Positions 1 through 9,235 of a stretch of 64,000 bases of DNA are shown one piece after another. Within the stretch, counting starts at the first letter, position 1. The number at the start of each line of letters is the position of its first letter. The notes below the pieces were generated by a model, which was not told the origin of the DNA, did not search any database, and saw nothing but the letters and a program-made list of their open reading frames with translations. Origin of the DNA: Eupeodes corollae (Eukaryota; Arthropoda; Insecta; Diptera; Syrphidae); the NCBI RefSeq assembly GCF_945859685.1, contig NC_079147.1:13681289-13745288 (forward strand), written 5' to 3'. A program made the translations under genes and the position numbers.

Positions 1-54
1 TCTTCTTAGTTTTCTTAAAAATAAAAAGATATTAGCAGAATATATTGTAACAAA

Positions 55-551
55 TTATATTAACTTACTTGTTCTATTTTCTTTTTCTTCCTTGTACTTC
101 AGTATTTCAAAGTCCAACCTTTTTTGTTTCAGAACACGCAGTTCCTTCAATTCATCTAGCACCCCTCGTGCGATTTCCAACTTTTCCTCCTCCAGTGCAA
201 CTAATTTTGAGCGAAGGGTTGCTTGTTTAGAGGTAGAGGGCGTGCAATCCAACGGAATGCAATCCGAGGGAGCACACAGCGCATTTGGTCGATGTAGGGC
301 CAGGAAATGCGCCCCCGACCGACCTGTAGAAGTTTTTTTGTTGTTGTCGACGATGCGGTTATATCGTGTCTTTAAATTGCACAGCTTCTTTTCCAGCGAG
401 CTTTGTTTAAAATTGTAGCCTTTACCCTTCATCGCCTCTTTAATTTTAAGGAACACCGACCTGCTCCTGATTTTTGGGTTTCTTAGGTCGTGTTTGTGGC
501 TGTTGCAGTGTTCTAAAAACAGAAGAACGGCGCGGTGCTCCCAAGAAGATT
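55..551 (-). CDS. Exon of a Myb/SANT-like DNA-binding domain protein
   Basis: Read on the minus strand from 551, the frame begins after an AG acceptor (552-553) preceded by a T-run. It opens with ESSWEHRAVLLFLEHC, then DLRNPKIRSRSVFLKIKEAM, then CNLKTRYNRIVDNNKKT. The tryptophan spacing and the NNKKTxxGR ending match the Myb/SANT-like domain found in insect nuclear proteins and in the second ORF of PIF/Harbinger elements. That domain binds DNA and helps bring the transposase to the nucleus and to its site. The C-terminal 50 residues (LVALEEEKLEIARGVLDELK) are charged and probably coiled coil. A consensus donor GTAAGT lies at 68-63, so the exon may really end at 69 instead of running to the stop at 55. 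No methionine start lies in this exon, so it is internal. It is uninterrupted, unlike most coding remnants here. It could be a host gene or a transposon accessory gene. Confidence 0.66.
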
Positions 552-721
552 CTAAAAAATAAAATCATTATGAATTGGATATTCTTTTTTTTGGGTTTTC
601 TTGTGGAACAGCGAGATTTGCTGCAGTAGACACTGAATCTGTAATAATATTTGTAAACATATTTCTTAGCTTACTATTGCATCGAAATAATTAAGAATTA
701 CTTAAAATAATTCAAATCTAC

Positions 722-789
722 CTTCCTCCGTATTTTCTGTATTTTGTTCTCTCAAATTATGTTCCATGAATGCTGCGGTAACACTGGAT
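722..789 (-). CDS. Possible upstream exon of the Myb/SANT-like gene
   Basis: On the minus strand, TTTTGTTTCAG (ending at 790) precedes 68 bases that translate as SSVTAAFMEHNLREQNTENTEE, followed by a GTAGAT donor (721-716). A second stretch just downstream on that strand (about 645-600) starts similarly (DSVSTAANLAVPQE) after a TTACAG acceptor, as if the exon had been partly duplicated. Both lie in the same orientation as the Myb/SANT exon and just upstream of it. Short exons are easy to find by chance in AT-rich DNA, so this remains tentative. Confidence 0.25.
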
Positions 790-1407
790 CTGAAACAAAA
801 TTTTTAAGTGAATTTTTTTGTTTATTGCACTTAAAAAACATTACCTGTTAAGATTTGATTGCAAATGTCTTCAGCTGCTGAACTATAAGTTTCATTTTCA
901 ATTTTTTAATCTCTTGTAAATTTTATCAACAGCTGATTGTGAAACGTCAACTAACTTTTTAGCCGAAATTTGTACACTACGTCGGAGGGAAAATTTCAAC
1001 TACTTTTGTAGTTAGATTTAGCCAATTAGAAACCCTTGACTACTAGCTTTGTGAATGCGATCAATAACTCTCGAGGCATATCGACGGTGTACAATTTTGA
1101 TTTTTTTTTTAATTTAAAATAATATAAAAAAAAGGAAGTTAATTCGCGTTCGATCTTCGACAATATTGGATTCGAAAATCCAATTTTGTTTAAAAATAAT
1201 TGTAATTACATTCAGTGCGTTCGGGTCGATCACTTTCTGTTAGAATTTGCTCCTCATTTGAACCTAATAGAGGCAGTTATCGGAAAAATACGATTTTTAT
1301 TATCAAAAGAGGACGACAGCAAAAAGCCTCAAATTAAGCTTTTTCATCTTGACCATAGCTTTTTTCTTTGTGCATTTACTATCTTTCTTTCTCTGATACT
1401 ACTTTAA

Positions 1408-1531
1408 TATACTCTCTCTCACTCAATTTCTTATTTTATTTTCCCGCTCTTTTTCTCTCTCTCTCTCTCTCACTCTCTCTTTCCTACTTAATTTGCTCTT
1501 TCTCTCTCACTCTCTTTCATTTTATTTATAA
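1408..1531. repeat. CT-rich simple repeat
   Basis: A pyrimidine-rich tract with a run of CT dinucleotides (about 1452-1473) and interrupted CTCTCT blocks on both sides. It is a low-complexity microsatellite with no coding content. Confidence 0.8.
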
Positions 1532-1854
1532 TTAAGCTTTTTTTAATAAATAATATAATTTATATTTAAATTTTATTCTTTTTTTATTAATTAAACAAAG
1601 ACATTTTTATTAACATCAGTGATTAATTTAAAAGTAATAAAACAAAAGAAATATGTTTTTTTTTTTTAAATCGAAATCGTCTTCTTTATCGCCGTCGTTG
1701 TCGTCGTCTTGATAAACTTTCATTTAGGGCGAAATGAGGTTCAAAAAATATGCGTAGAAAAACTGAAAGAATCTTAAAGATTTATGTATAATAAAATGAG
1801 GATGATGAAAAATCGTTAAGGATTATATAACGTTAATTTTTCTGTGTACAGAAG

Positions 1855-2470
1855 GAAATGAGGAGAAAATATACTTTTAAGAATCAGAATAGGGCCAAAA
1901 TTTCGACTCGGTCGATTGAAACAAAAAAGCTGTTTGTTAAAGATTGGAACTTGTTAGCTGCGGACTGTGGCTTGACCCTGAATTTGAGTATGAATGTGGT
2001 TGAATGGAAGAAGATGCTTTATTAAGTAATATCCGCCACTGATAAGAATGAAAGGTATGCGCGTATTAAAAAAACTCGCTCATCAACGGAAAGGCAATAT
2101 TTATCAAAGTCCGTGTTTAATCTCAAAGATAAAAACTATTACACCAGCGAATATTACAAATATATCATTGAAACCATATTTAAGATAAGAGGAGAACTGA
2201 TTAAAGTAAACTTTAGGCGCCCGTCGTAAGGAGGTAGCGATCGTTGCACACTCTGTTATCAGCATGACAGAAAGGATGTATTACACTTCGTAGGTTTTTG
2301 TCCAATTCTGAAGGAGATAAGGCGTGTTCACTTTGAAAAAGAATGGTGCGGACTGGATGCGCCTTTATGAATTCTACAAAGAAGCGATAAAATACAGAGC
2401 CCAAATCATATAGATGAGCATTTTTGATCCAAGCTATTTGCAGGCATAAGAATCCGTTCACCGAATAAAT
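1855..2470 (+). pseudogene. 3' end of a non-LTR retrotransposon (LINE-X family)
   Basis: The plus strand carries broken pieces of the C-terminus of a LINE polyprotein: KDWNLLAADCGLTLNLSM near 1940-2000, YYKYIIETIFKIRGELIKVN near 2140-2210, then a zinc-binding-type tail CTLCYQHDRKDVLHFVGFCP near 2245-2310. The Cys-x2-Cys ... His ... Cys tail after the reverse transcriptase is typical of several insect LINE clades. The same tail layout (CTL ... EVCPIFK) appears at 50.7-50.9 kb on the other strand, so this is probably the same family. Stop codons interrupt the frame and the RT core is absent, so it is a dead, 5'-truncated copy. The minus-strand frame at 2213-2461 is its shadow. Confidence 0.55.
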
Positions 2471-3315
2471 TTTGTTTTGATTTGACTAAGTTAAAAGTAT
2501 TTTAAAAATGTTTTTAAATATACTCAAAATCCTGAAAAATTTCGTTCTAATTTGAGTAAATTAATTTGTATTCAATAAAATTACGTAAAATATTTTGATT
2601 AAACTAATCTAACAGTCCTAAAAAGTTTCTAAAATTAAAAAAAAAAATAATAATATAATATTCGTTTGTCTATTCCGATTTTACTAATCTAGAAATCTTT
2701 ATTCCATTACAATTTTTTACTTATTGTCATTTAAAATGTAAATTAAAAAAATAATAATAATAATTATGTTTTAATATGTTAAATTACTAATAACAACATG
2801 TAAACAAGAATGCCCCTCAGGCAGATGACAGTCCATGTCATGTCATAAACATTTATTAAAAATTTATAATAATGTGTATAGCAAAATGGTAATCACAGAA
2901 TAAAGAACATCTATCTATCACAAATACATACAGCATTTTTGAAGAGTTTTAAACAGATAGAAAAATTTTGTTGGGATTATCCCGATCTTCAAAAACTCGA
3001 CTTATGCGATATCGTTCCAAAAGCAAACGAATTTTCCCGACATCGAAACTTGCTCTTCATATTGTCTTTTCTTTATCGTGTACCATCAGCTCAGTTGAAA
3101 GAACTTTTAATAGACCAAACAGAGTCAAAAAGTATGGCTAAGATCAACCACGATCGATAGTTTAATATTTTGTAGATATATTTTTGAAACTTTTAATTTT
3201 TAAGATTATGTTTGTTGAATGTACACCGAAAATTGGTTGTAGAAAGAGAGGAAGAAATCATAGAAGGTGTAACTAGTAGATTTACTGAGAGCCCAAGTTG
3301 CCTAGCCTTCATATA

Positions 3316-4620
3316 AAGGGTGATTTTTTTGAGGTTAGGATTTTCTTGCATTAGTATTTGACAGATCACGCGTCATTTCAGACATGGTGTCAAAGAGAAA
3401 GATGCTCAGTATGCTTTGACATTTTATCATGAATAGACTTACTAACGAGCAAAGCTTGCAAATCATTGAATTTTATTACCAAAATCAGTGTTCGGTTCGA
3501 AATGTGTTTCGCGCTTTACGTCCGATTTATGGTCTACATAATCGACCAAGTGAGCAAACAATTAATGCGATTGTGACCAAGTTTCGCACTCAGTTTACTT
3601 TATTGGACATTAAACCAACCACACGAATGCGTACAGTGCGTACAGAAGAGAATATTGCGTCTGTTTCTGAGAGTGTTGCTGAAGACCGTGAAATGTCGAT
3701 TCGTCGCCGTTCGCAGCAATTGGGTTTGTGTTATTCGACCACATGGAAGATTTTACGCAAAGATCTTGTAGTAAAACCGTATAAAATACAGCTCGTGCAA
3801 GAACTGAAGCCGAACGATCTGCCACAACGTCGAATTTTCAGTGAATGGGCCCTAGAAAAGTTGGCAGAAAATCCGCTTTTTTATCGACAAATTTTGTTCA
3901 GCGATGAGGCTCATTTCTGGTTGAATGGCTTCTTAAATAAGCAAAATTGCCGCATTTGGAGTGAAGAGCAACCAGAAGCGGTCAAGAACTGCCCATGCAT
4001 CCCGAAAAATGCACTGTTTGGTGTGGTTTGTATATGCTGGTGGAATCATTGGACCGTATTTTTTCAAAGATGCTGTTGGACGCAACGTTACGGTGAATGG
4101 CGATCGCTATCGTTCAATGCTAACAAACTTTTTGTTGCCAAAAATGGAAGAACTGAACTTGGTTGACATGTGGTTTCAACAAGATGGCACTACATGCCAC
4201 ACAGCTCGCAATTCTATGGCCATTTTGAGGGAAAACTTCGGAGAACAATTCATCTCAAGGAATGAACCGGTAAGTTGGTCACCAAGATCATGCGATTTGA
4301 CGCCTTTAGACTATTTTTTGTGGGGCTACGTCAAGTCTAAAGTCTACACAAATAAGCCAGCAACTATTCCAGCTTTGGAAGACAACATTTTCGAAGAAAT
4401 TCGGGCTATTCCGGCCGAAATGCTCGAAAAAGTTACCTAAAATTGGACTTTCCGAATGGACCACCTAAGACGCAACCGCGGTCAACATTTAAATGAAATT
4501 ATCTTCAAAAAGTAAATGTCATGGACCAATCTAACGTTTCAAATAAAGAATCGATGAGATTTTGCAAATTTTATGCGTTTTTTTTTTTTAAAGTTCTCAA
4601 GCTCTTAAAAAATCACCGTT
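3316..4620 (+). mobile_element. Complete Tc1/mariner-superfamily element, DD41D (rosa-like) type
   Basis: The 1305-bp element begins AAGGGTGATTTTTTT and ends with the imperfect inverse (AACGGTGATTTTTT read on the other strand). TA dinucleotides flank it at 3314-3315 and 4621-4622, the target duplication expected of this superfamily. It holds one transposase gene (3429-4515), followed by an AATAAA signal near 4540 and a T-run before the right end. Both ends are present, so it arrived as a full-length copy. The transposase is mutated, so it cannot move itself but might still be moved in trans. Confidence 0.88.
3429..4515 (+). pseudogene. DD41D mariner-type transposase, frameshifted
   Basis: A DDE transposase that would cut and paste the surrounding element. 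N-terminal helix-turn-helix region: MNRLTNEQSLQIIEFYYQNQ onward. The first catalytic Asp is in ILFSDEAHF (about 3895-3921), the second in WFQQDGTTCH (about 4171-4200) and the third in CDLTPLDYFLWG (about 4291-4326). Counted by hand, 41 residues lie between the second and third Asp, the spacing of the rosa-like DD41D group. The frame shifts twice: near 3980, where a base seems missing, and near 4032, where two seem added. An in-frame TAA follows KVT at 4438. Sequence after it (NWTFRMDHLRRNRGQ) still reads to a natural stop at 4513-4515. All three catalytic residues remain in their separate frames. Confidence 0.88.
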
Positions 4621-4639
4621 TAATTATATTATAATGGCG

Positions 4640-5480
4640 TCATTCTTGAAAAATTTTGACATTTTTCTATTTGTTTAATTTTAATTACTTAGACCAGACA
4701 ATTTTGAAAAAATTGTTGCTTACAAGGGAAAAGCTTTTTAATATTATGAAACGTTCAAGCTCAAATCACGTTGGGAAAAGTTTGTCGAATACAACCGCTA
4801 TTTTTAAAAGCAATTATTCGATAGACTCTTAACGTGGTCGTCCAGTGTTTATATTTGAGGAATCTTCAAAAAGATCAAACGACGAAAAACCTAAAAATTT
4901 AAGAACTCCACGTACACAAGATGAGTTAACTTACGGAGCAAAAATGTTTCTGAGAGCTTCTGCACAGCTAGATGACCAAATCGTTATAAAATATAGGAAA
5001 GCTCTCAATTGAACTTACTTCAATGACTAGGAAAGGAGACTTTTCAATGGTAATTGAAGCAAACTTATTACGATTTCCATTTGAAATTATACGATATGAG
5101 GCACACAAAGTATTTCATTTATACAAATCAGGTCAAGAGTGCAAAAAGAGTTTCTATCCAGAGCCTGAAAACATGAATACCTCGGAAATGTCTATGTCAT
5201 ACTACTTTGTAATTGTAATTTGCTATCTGTTCAAGAAGATGTAATCATTACTCTAAGGCCTGAAGAACTAAATGCTATAAGCTTATAATCCAAGTATGAG
5301 CATCTGATGTAAGTTCGGGCCACAACTTGTGTAACAGTTTTATGAACTTGATGCTAATGAAGTGATGATTCATCGTTTATTTGTAACATGCATTGTTCCG
5401 CTCCGCATGATTTTGTTTAAAAAACAAGAATTCTCGGACAAGTTCAAGTAAATTAAGTTTGCATAGGAATCTGCATCCAA
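4640..5480 (+). pseudogene. Decayed relic resembling Transib/RAG1-type transposases
   Basis: Several plus-strand segments in changing frames recall, from memory, a family of long invertebrate proteins related to Transib transposase and RAG1. They are FEESSKRSNDEKPKNLRTP and DELTYGAKMFLRASAQ (about 4855-4970), FSMVIEANLLRFPFEIIRYE (about 5041-5100), and QFYELDANE ... LFVTCIVPLRMIL (about 5335-5415). In that family the last motif follows the first catalytic Asp, and the segment around 5470-5500 (IQIRHQPIR) may match the next block. Many stops and frameshifts are present and the catalytic core is not recognisable. No terminal repeats were found. The order of motifs is right, but the match rests on recall and needs a profile search. 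Confidence 0.42.
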
Positions 5481-5499
5481 ATCCGGCATCAGCCGATAA

Positions 5500-7273
5500 G
5501 GTCTGTAACGCAAGGTATTTTTTTAAAAAGCAGAAACTTTAGCTGATATTACTAATTTATATGTCAAAATTGTTACAAAAATCCATATTATTATGGTAGT
5601 TGTTGTCAGTGGTCATTAGGTTGATTCCGAAAAATTGGGCTACCAAAAGTGACCCTGGTGATTATCTCAGCCTTGTTATGTAACAGCTGTGACCTTTTCC
5701 AATTGGAATACAAAATGAAACTCCAAAGACCTTCTTTATCATCCACGCATCTTTCTATTTATCAAAGTAATTAAATCTTGTTTTCAATTTTGAAATTCAA
5801 CTCATAATAATTATAATTAGCTCCTATAAACCCCTTCCCTTTAAAATCTAGAAAACATAAATGTGACAAATTTATTCGTTTATCACAAAACCCCCAACAA
5901 ATTTCAAGAGAACATATAAAACAATTCCTCGAATTGCTTGTCGCGATCTTTTCACCCAAAAGACAACTCTCCAGATTTATCTCACTTCATTAGTTGTCAC
6001 TAATTGCCAAGCGGGTTGCAAGAGCGCGGTGCAAATTATTAAACGTACCTATTTGTCGCTCTTGTCGTTGTCGTGCTGCGCGTCGAGGACGTTTCGTCGT
6101 TCGTTCTCTTCGTCTTTCAGTTGCCAAAACTCACAACAAGACGAAAATAATTCAAAATGCAGCAATTAGACTAAATGAAGTTAAATCGAGTCTATCCGAT
6201 ACCTACATTATAAATAGTTTGCCTTCATTGCCTTCATAATAATAATGTCTTTTCCCACCACCCCAAGCGTCCTCCTCTTTTCCATTTTAATTGATCCGTG
6301 TCTGATGTGATGGTCTGTCATACATGAAATAAATATGAAAATAGAAAAATGCTTAATTGACGTAATTTTTTATTTCATTACATTTCATTTAAATTCAATT
6401 CCAGCAAGTAATTAAATTTTTTCGTGTATGCTTCTTTAATAATTTGATAGCTAAACAATTTACTTTGCATGTACTATGGCGTGGCGGTAGGTGTATAAAT
6501 ACAAGCGGTGACATAGGGAAACTGAATAACAGTACCATAGCATCATGTATGTATATTTTACTTCCGCTGTATATAACATTCTGTCTAAACTATGCTAACG
6601 TTGTTAATGTTAAGGCTATAGTTAACATGTTAAAATCTAGTACAATATGAACACCCATATTCTCTTCAGTGCAACTATTGCCCTCTATGGAGAGTTTTCA
6701 ATTAAGAGAGTGTTTTTTGCACAAACCATTGGCAATTCTTCGCTTAGTTTATGTTTCTACCATTTTCCCAATGATGATGTAATGAAAACCTAGATGCCGC
6801 ACTGACAGTTTCCGTTGGTTTGCGCCTATGATATTTTTATTGTTCCGAAAACTAATTCTGAGCATGATAAAATCTCTCCACAGTTCACAAAGGGGTTTTG
6901 TTATAAGATAAAGAAGTGCTGCCAATAATTTTTACATTTATCTTTGTATATGAAAACCATATAGTTTTCACATACCTACAAAGATTTTTGGAGTTGGTTT
7001 TCAAAAATAAAAATTTTCCAGAGTTTGATACGTTTTCAAAAATATTATAGATGTAAGAAATAATAAATCCAAATGATGACAAATATAAGCTACAAATTGA
7101 ACACTTTTTATGTTTAACCTTCAAAGCTTAAAAACCAATTACATCGTGATACATTCATAAATGAGATTTTATCCATGGATAAAAAGAGTTATATCAGGCA
7201 CTAAAGAAACAAACAAAAAGTGTGTACATAATCTTATTTTTAATTTATAGCTTAAGTTTGACCATAATTCAAG
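5500..7273. other. Non-coding stretch, no recognised feature
   Basis: AT-rich DNA with only short frames. The arginine-rich frame at 5994-6239 and the others have no recognisable motif, and none looks like a gene. No RNA gene or repeat was recognised. Confidence 0.6.
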
Positions 7274-7276
7274 TAA

Positions 7277-7977
7277 TAGGGCCCATACACTACACATGCA
7301 TGCATGCACATGCCAGTGACTGTGCATGCAAACTGCGAGTGTATGGCGTAGCATGTGTGGTTGTGCATGCGGCATGAGTGATTTCAAAAATTTTTGATAT
7401 TTTTTTGTTTGTGCATGCAAGCATGTGTAGTGTGTGGGCTAATTTGCTCATTCAAGCGGTGGTTTCTGTAACTATTTTTCCAATTGTTTGGGGAGCAATC
7501 AGTGTTGAAAATTTTAAATCTTCGAACGTTTGTCCACTTGCCAGGAAACGAAGTGTCAACGATAGCCGCTCATGGGGAGAAATAGGTTCTCGGAGTTTCG
7601 TTCTTGTTTTTATTATCATTTGAGTTACTTTATCCAAAAGTTCCGTATAATTTTCTTTTTCCATTCTTAAAAAATTATTATAATCGCTCGTCGATGATTC
7701 CTCTAGTGATTTTAATAATTTAACATGGCCTACTTCGTTTCTCTTTTTCAACCATTCCTTGCACCACAATCGTTTCTTTTTATTCTTTTTTTTTATTGCC
7801 AATGCAATCAAAATAGCTGCTGCAGCAGACTTTGTGTCTGACATTTTGAAGGTGTTCGTTCCTCAACGATGTTCAAACGACTAAAGAATACACAGTTTGC
7901 ATGAGTAGTGTATGGTTGAAACATGACTGTGCTAATTTGTGATTGTGCATGCATGCATGTGTAGTGTATGGGCCCTA
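7277..7977 (-). mobile_element. Internally deleted PIF/Harbinger element with 34-bp perfect TIRs
   Basis: The first 34 bases (starting TAGGGCCCATACACTACACA) are the exact reverse complement of the last 34 (7944-7977). TAA occurs at 7274-7276 and again at 7978-7980, the 3-bp target duplication of the PIF/Harbinger superfamily. Subterminal GTGCATGC motifs recur near 7321, 7363 and 7410, a typical transposase-binding layout. Inside is only the N-terminal part of a Harbinger transposase on the minus strand (7452-7844). The perfect TIRs and TSD suggest fairly recent insertion. The missing catalytic half means it depends on a full-length relative. Confidence 0.92.
7452..7844 (-). CDS. N-terminal fragment of a Harbinger (HARBI1-like) transposase
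   Basis: The 130-residue frame starts MSDTKSAAAAILIALAIKKK at an ATG (7844). It contains the helix-turn-helix region typical of the HARBI1-like nuclease N-terminus: LLDKVTQMIIKTRTKLREPI, then ISPHERLSLTLRFLASGQTF, then DLKFSTLIAPQTIGKIVTET. It stops at 7452, before any of the DDE catalytic residues, because the element is internally deleted. A full protein would be roughly three times longer. The frame has no stops or shifts, so it could be expressed as a DNA-binding fragment, possibly acting as a repressor of its relatives. That role is speculation. Confidence 0.82.
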   Translation of the reverse strand: MSDTKSAAAAILIALAIKKKNKKKRLWCKEWLKKRNEVGHVKLLKSLEESSTSDYNNFLRMEKENYTELLDKVTQMIIKTRTKLREPISPHERLSLTLRFLASGQTFEDLKFSTLIAPQTIGKIVTETTA

Positions 7978-7980
7978 TAA

Positions 7981-9130
7981 GTGACTAATGAATTTAGAAA
8001 GATTTTATTCCCAAATCTGTTAGTAAGCTTTGAATTATTGGGTAAATTTTGATTAGAAAATTATTACTTCGAAACTCATTTTGTTAAAAATTAATTAATT
8101 ATCATTTAAAACAAGCTTAAGAATTTCCAATCTGCCAATAAGCTCAGGACTTTAATTTTTTTTAATGCATAAGTCACTTAGTAGCTTATAAACTGAATCT
8201 TTTCATAATGATGTTCCAAACTTGGTCAAAGGCCAAGTCATAGTCTAACTGAACTCAGTAATTTGCCTGCAACGGATCTTAGGGTTTTCAAATAAGAGGA
8301 GTTTTGACCTAATTTTGAAACGTTGGAATTTAGCACCTTGTTTCTTGGTCGTAGTCCAACTTTTGATTTAAATTTTGAGATAAACAACGAACATTAACCA
8401 CCATTTACTTTTTTCTAAAACTATGATTTATAAAAAAAATGGAATTTCTTTCAGTCCTAACATATTTCCTTGTCTTGTTCGGAAGTCTTAGAATTCTCAT
8501 TAGATCTCAGTTTGAAAAAGAACTTCAATTTATTAGACCTTCAAATTAAGAGGCTCAGGAGATTTTATCTCGGTTTAGCAATGTTTTTAATTTCTTAAAT
8601 GAATAATATTGTCTTATTAGATTGCAGTTGCCAAACTTAATTAAATTTAAATGATAATAAGTTATTAAATACAACATTTAAAGATCCGGACAGGTCCAGC
8701 TCGCCCACAGTTTAATGATTATTGAACTTATTAACAGTGAAGAAGTAATCGAGTTCTTAACCAAAATGACCTATTGGTTGCTTGTTAACGAATTGGCTGT
8801 GAGTAACTTACATTTTCTTTAGGATATTTCTCTTAGGATTAAAGTGACAAATTGGGTTTAATTTAAAAATCCACAATAAGCTTTTGTTAAATTTTTGTTT
8901 ATAAAAGTATAAAAAATCAACGATCAAGTTTCAGACAGGTAATACTTGCTTAATATACAGTGATGGCAAAAAATATAACTACAGAAATAAAAACTAATAA
9001 TTAACAACCTAAGGATTGGTACTTTCCAAAAACTGTCTTTATATTTGTATACAACTTCAAAGTATTTTCATACATTATGTACATTGTTTTACAAAAATTT
9101 AGATAATTGCACTTGAAGTATCTTCAAAAA
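7981..9130. other. Non-coding AT-rich DNA
   Basis: No frame with recognisable motifs. TACAGTGATGGCAAAAA near 8958 resembles ends of some Tc1-like elements, but no partner end was found. Confidence 0.6.
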
Positions 9131-9235
9131 TTGGGCTTGGCATCAGACTCTTTTATTGAAAATGAGTGCTTTTAGTTTTCATGAATCCCTTCTTCATTGG
9201 ATTAGTAATTACATTTCGGATCATGCAATAGTGGT
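9131..9235 (+). pseudogene. Short CR1/Jockey-type LINE RT fragment
   Basis: The plus strand reads WHQTLLLKMSAFSFHESLLH and on into WISNYISDHAIVVLL. This matches the RT segment of the minus-strand copies at 19.1-21.0 kb and 21.6-22.8 kb (MRAFGFHESLLHW ... NYLSNRAIQVVLDG). The fragment is cut off at 9235, where the RTE-like 3' tail begins. It is too short to function. Confidence 0.62.

Noticed and set aside
1186..1407. Frame with LLEFAPHLNLIEAVIGKIR, recalling the last catalytic block of some DDE transposases (PxLNPIE)
   Set aside because: Only about ten residues match, nothing before it fits, and no ends were found.
2939..3160. 73-residue frame on the plus strand
   Set aside because: No motif recognised; a LINE C-terminus is possible but unsupported.
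5994..6239. Arginine-rich frame (CRSCRCRAARRGRF)
   Set aside because: Low-complexity GTCGTTGTCG-type sequence creates the basic run; no start context or homology.
8955..9000. TACAGTGATGGCAAAAA resembling the end of a Tc1-like element
   Set aside because: No matching inverted end or transposase nearby.
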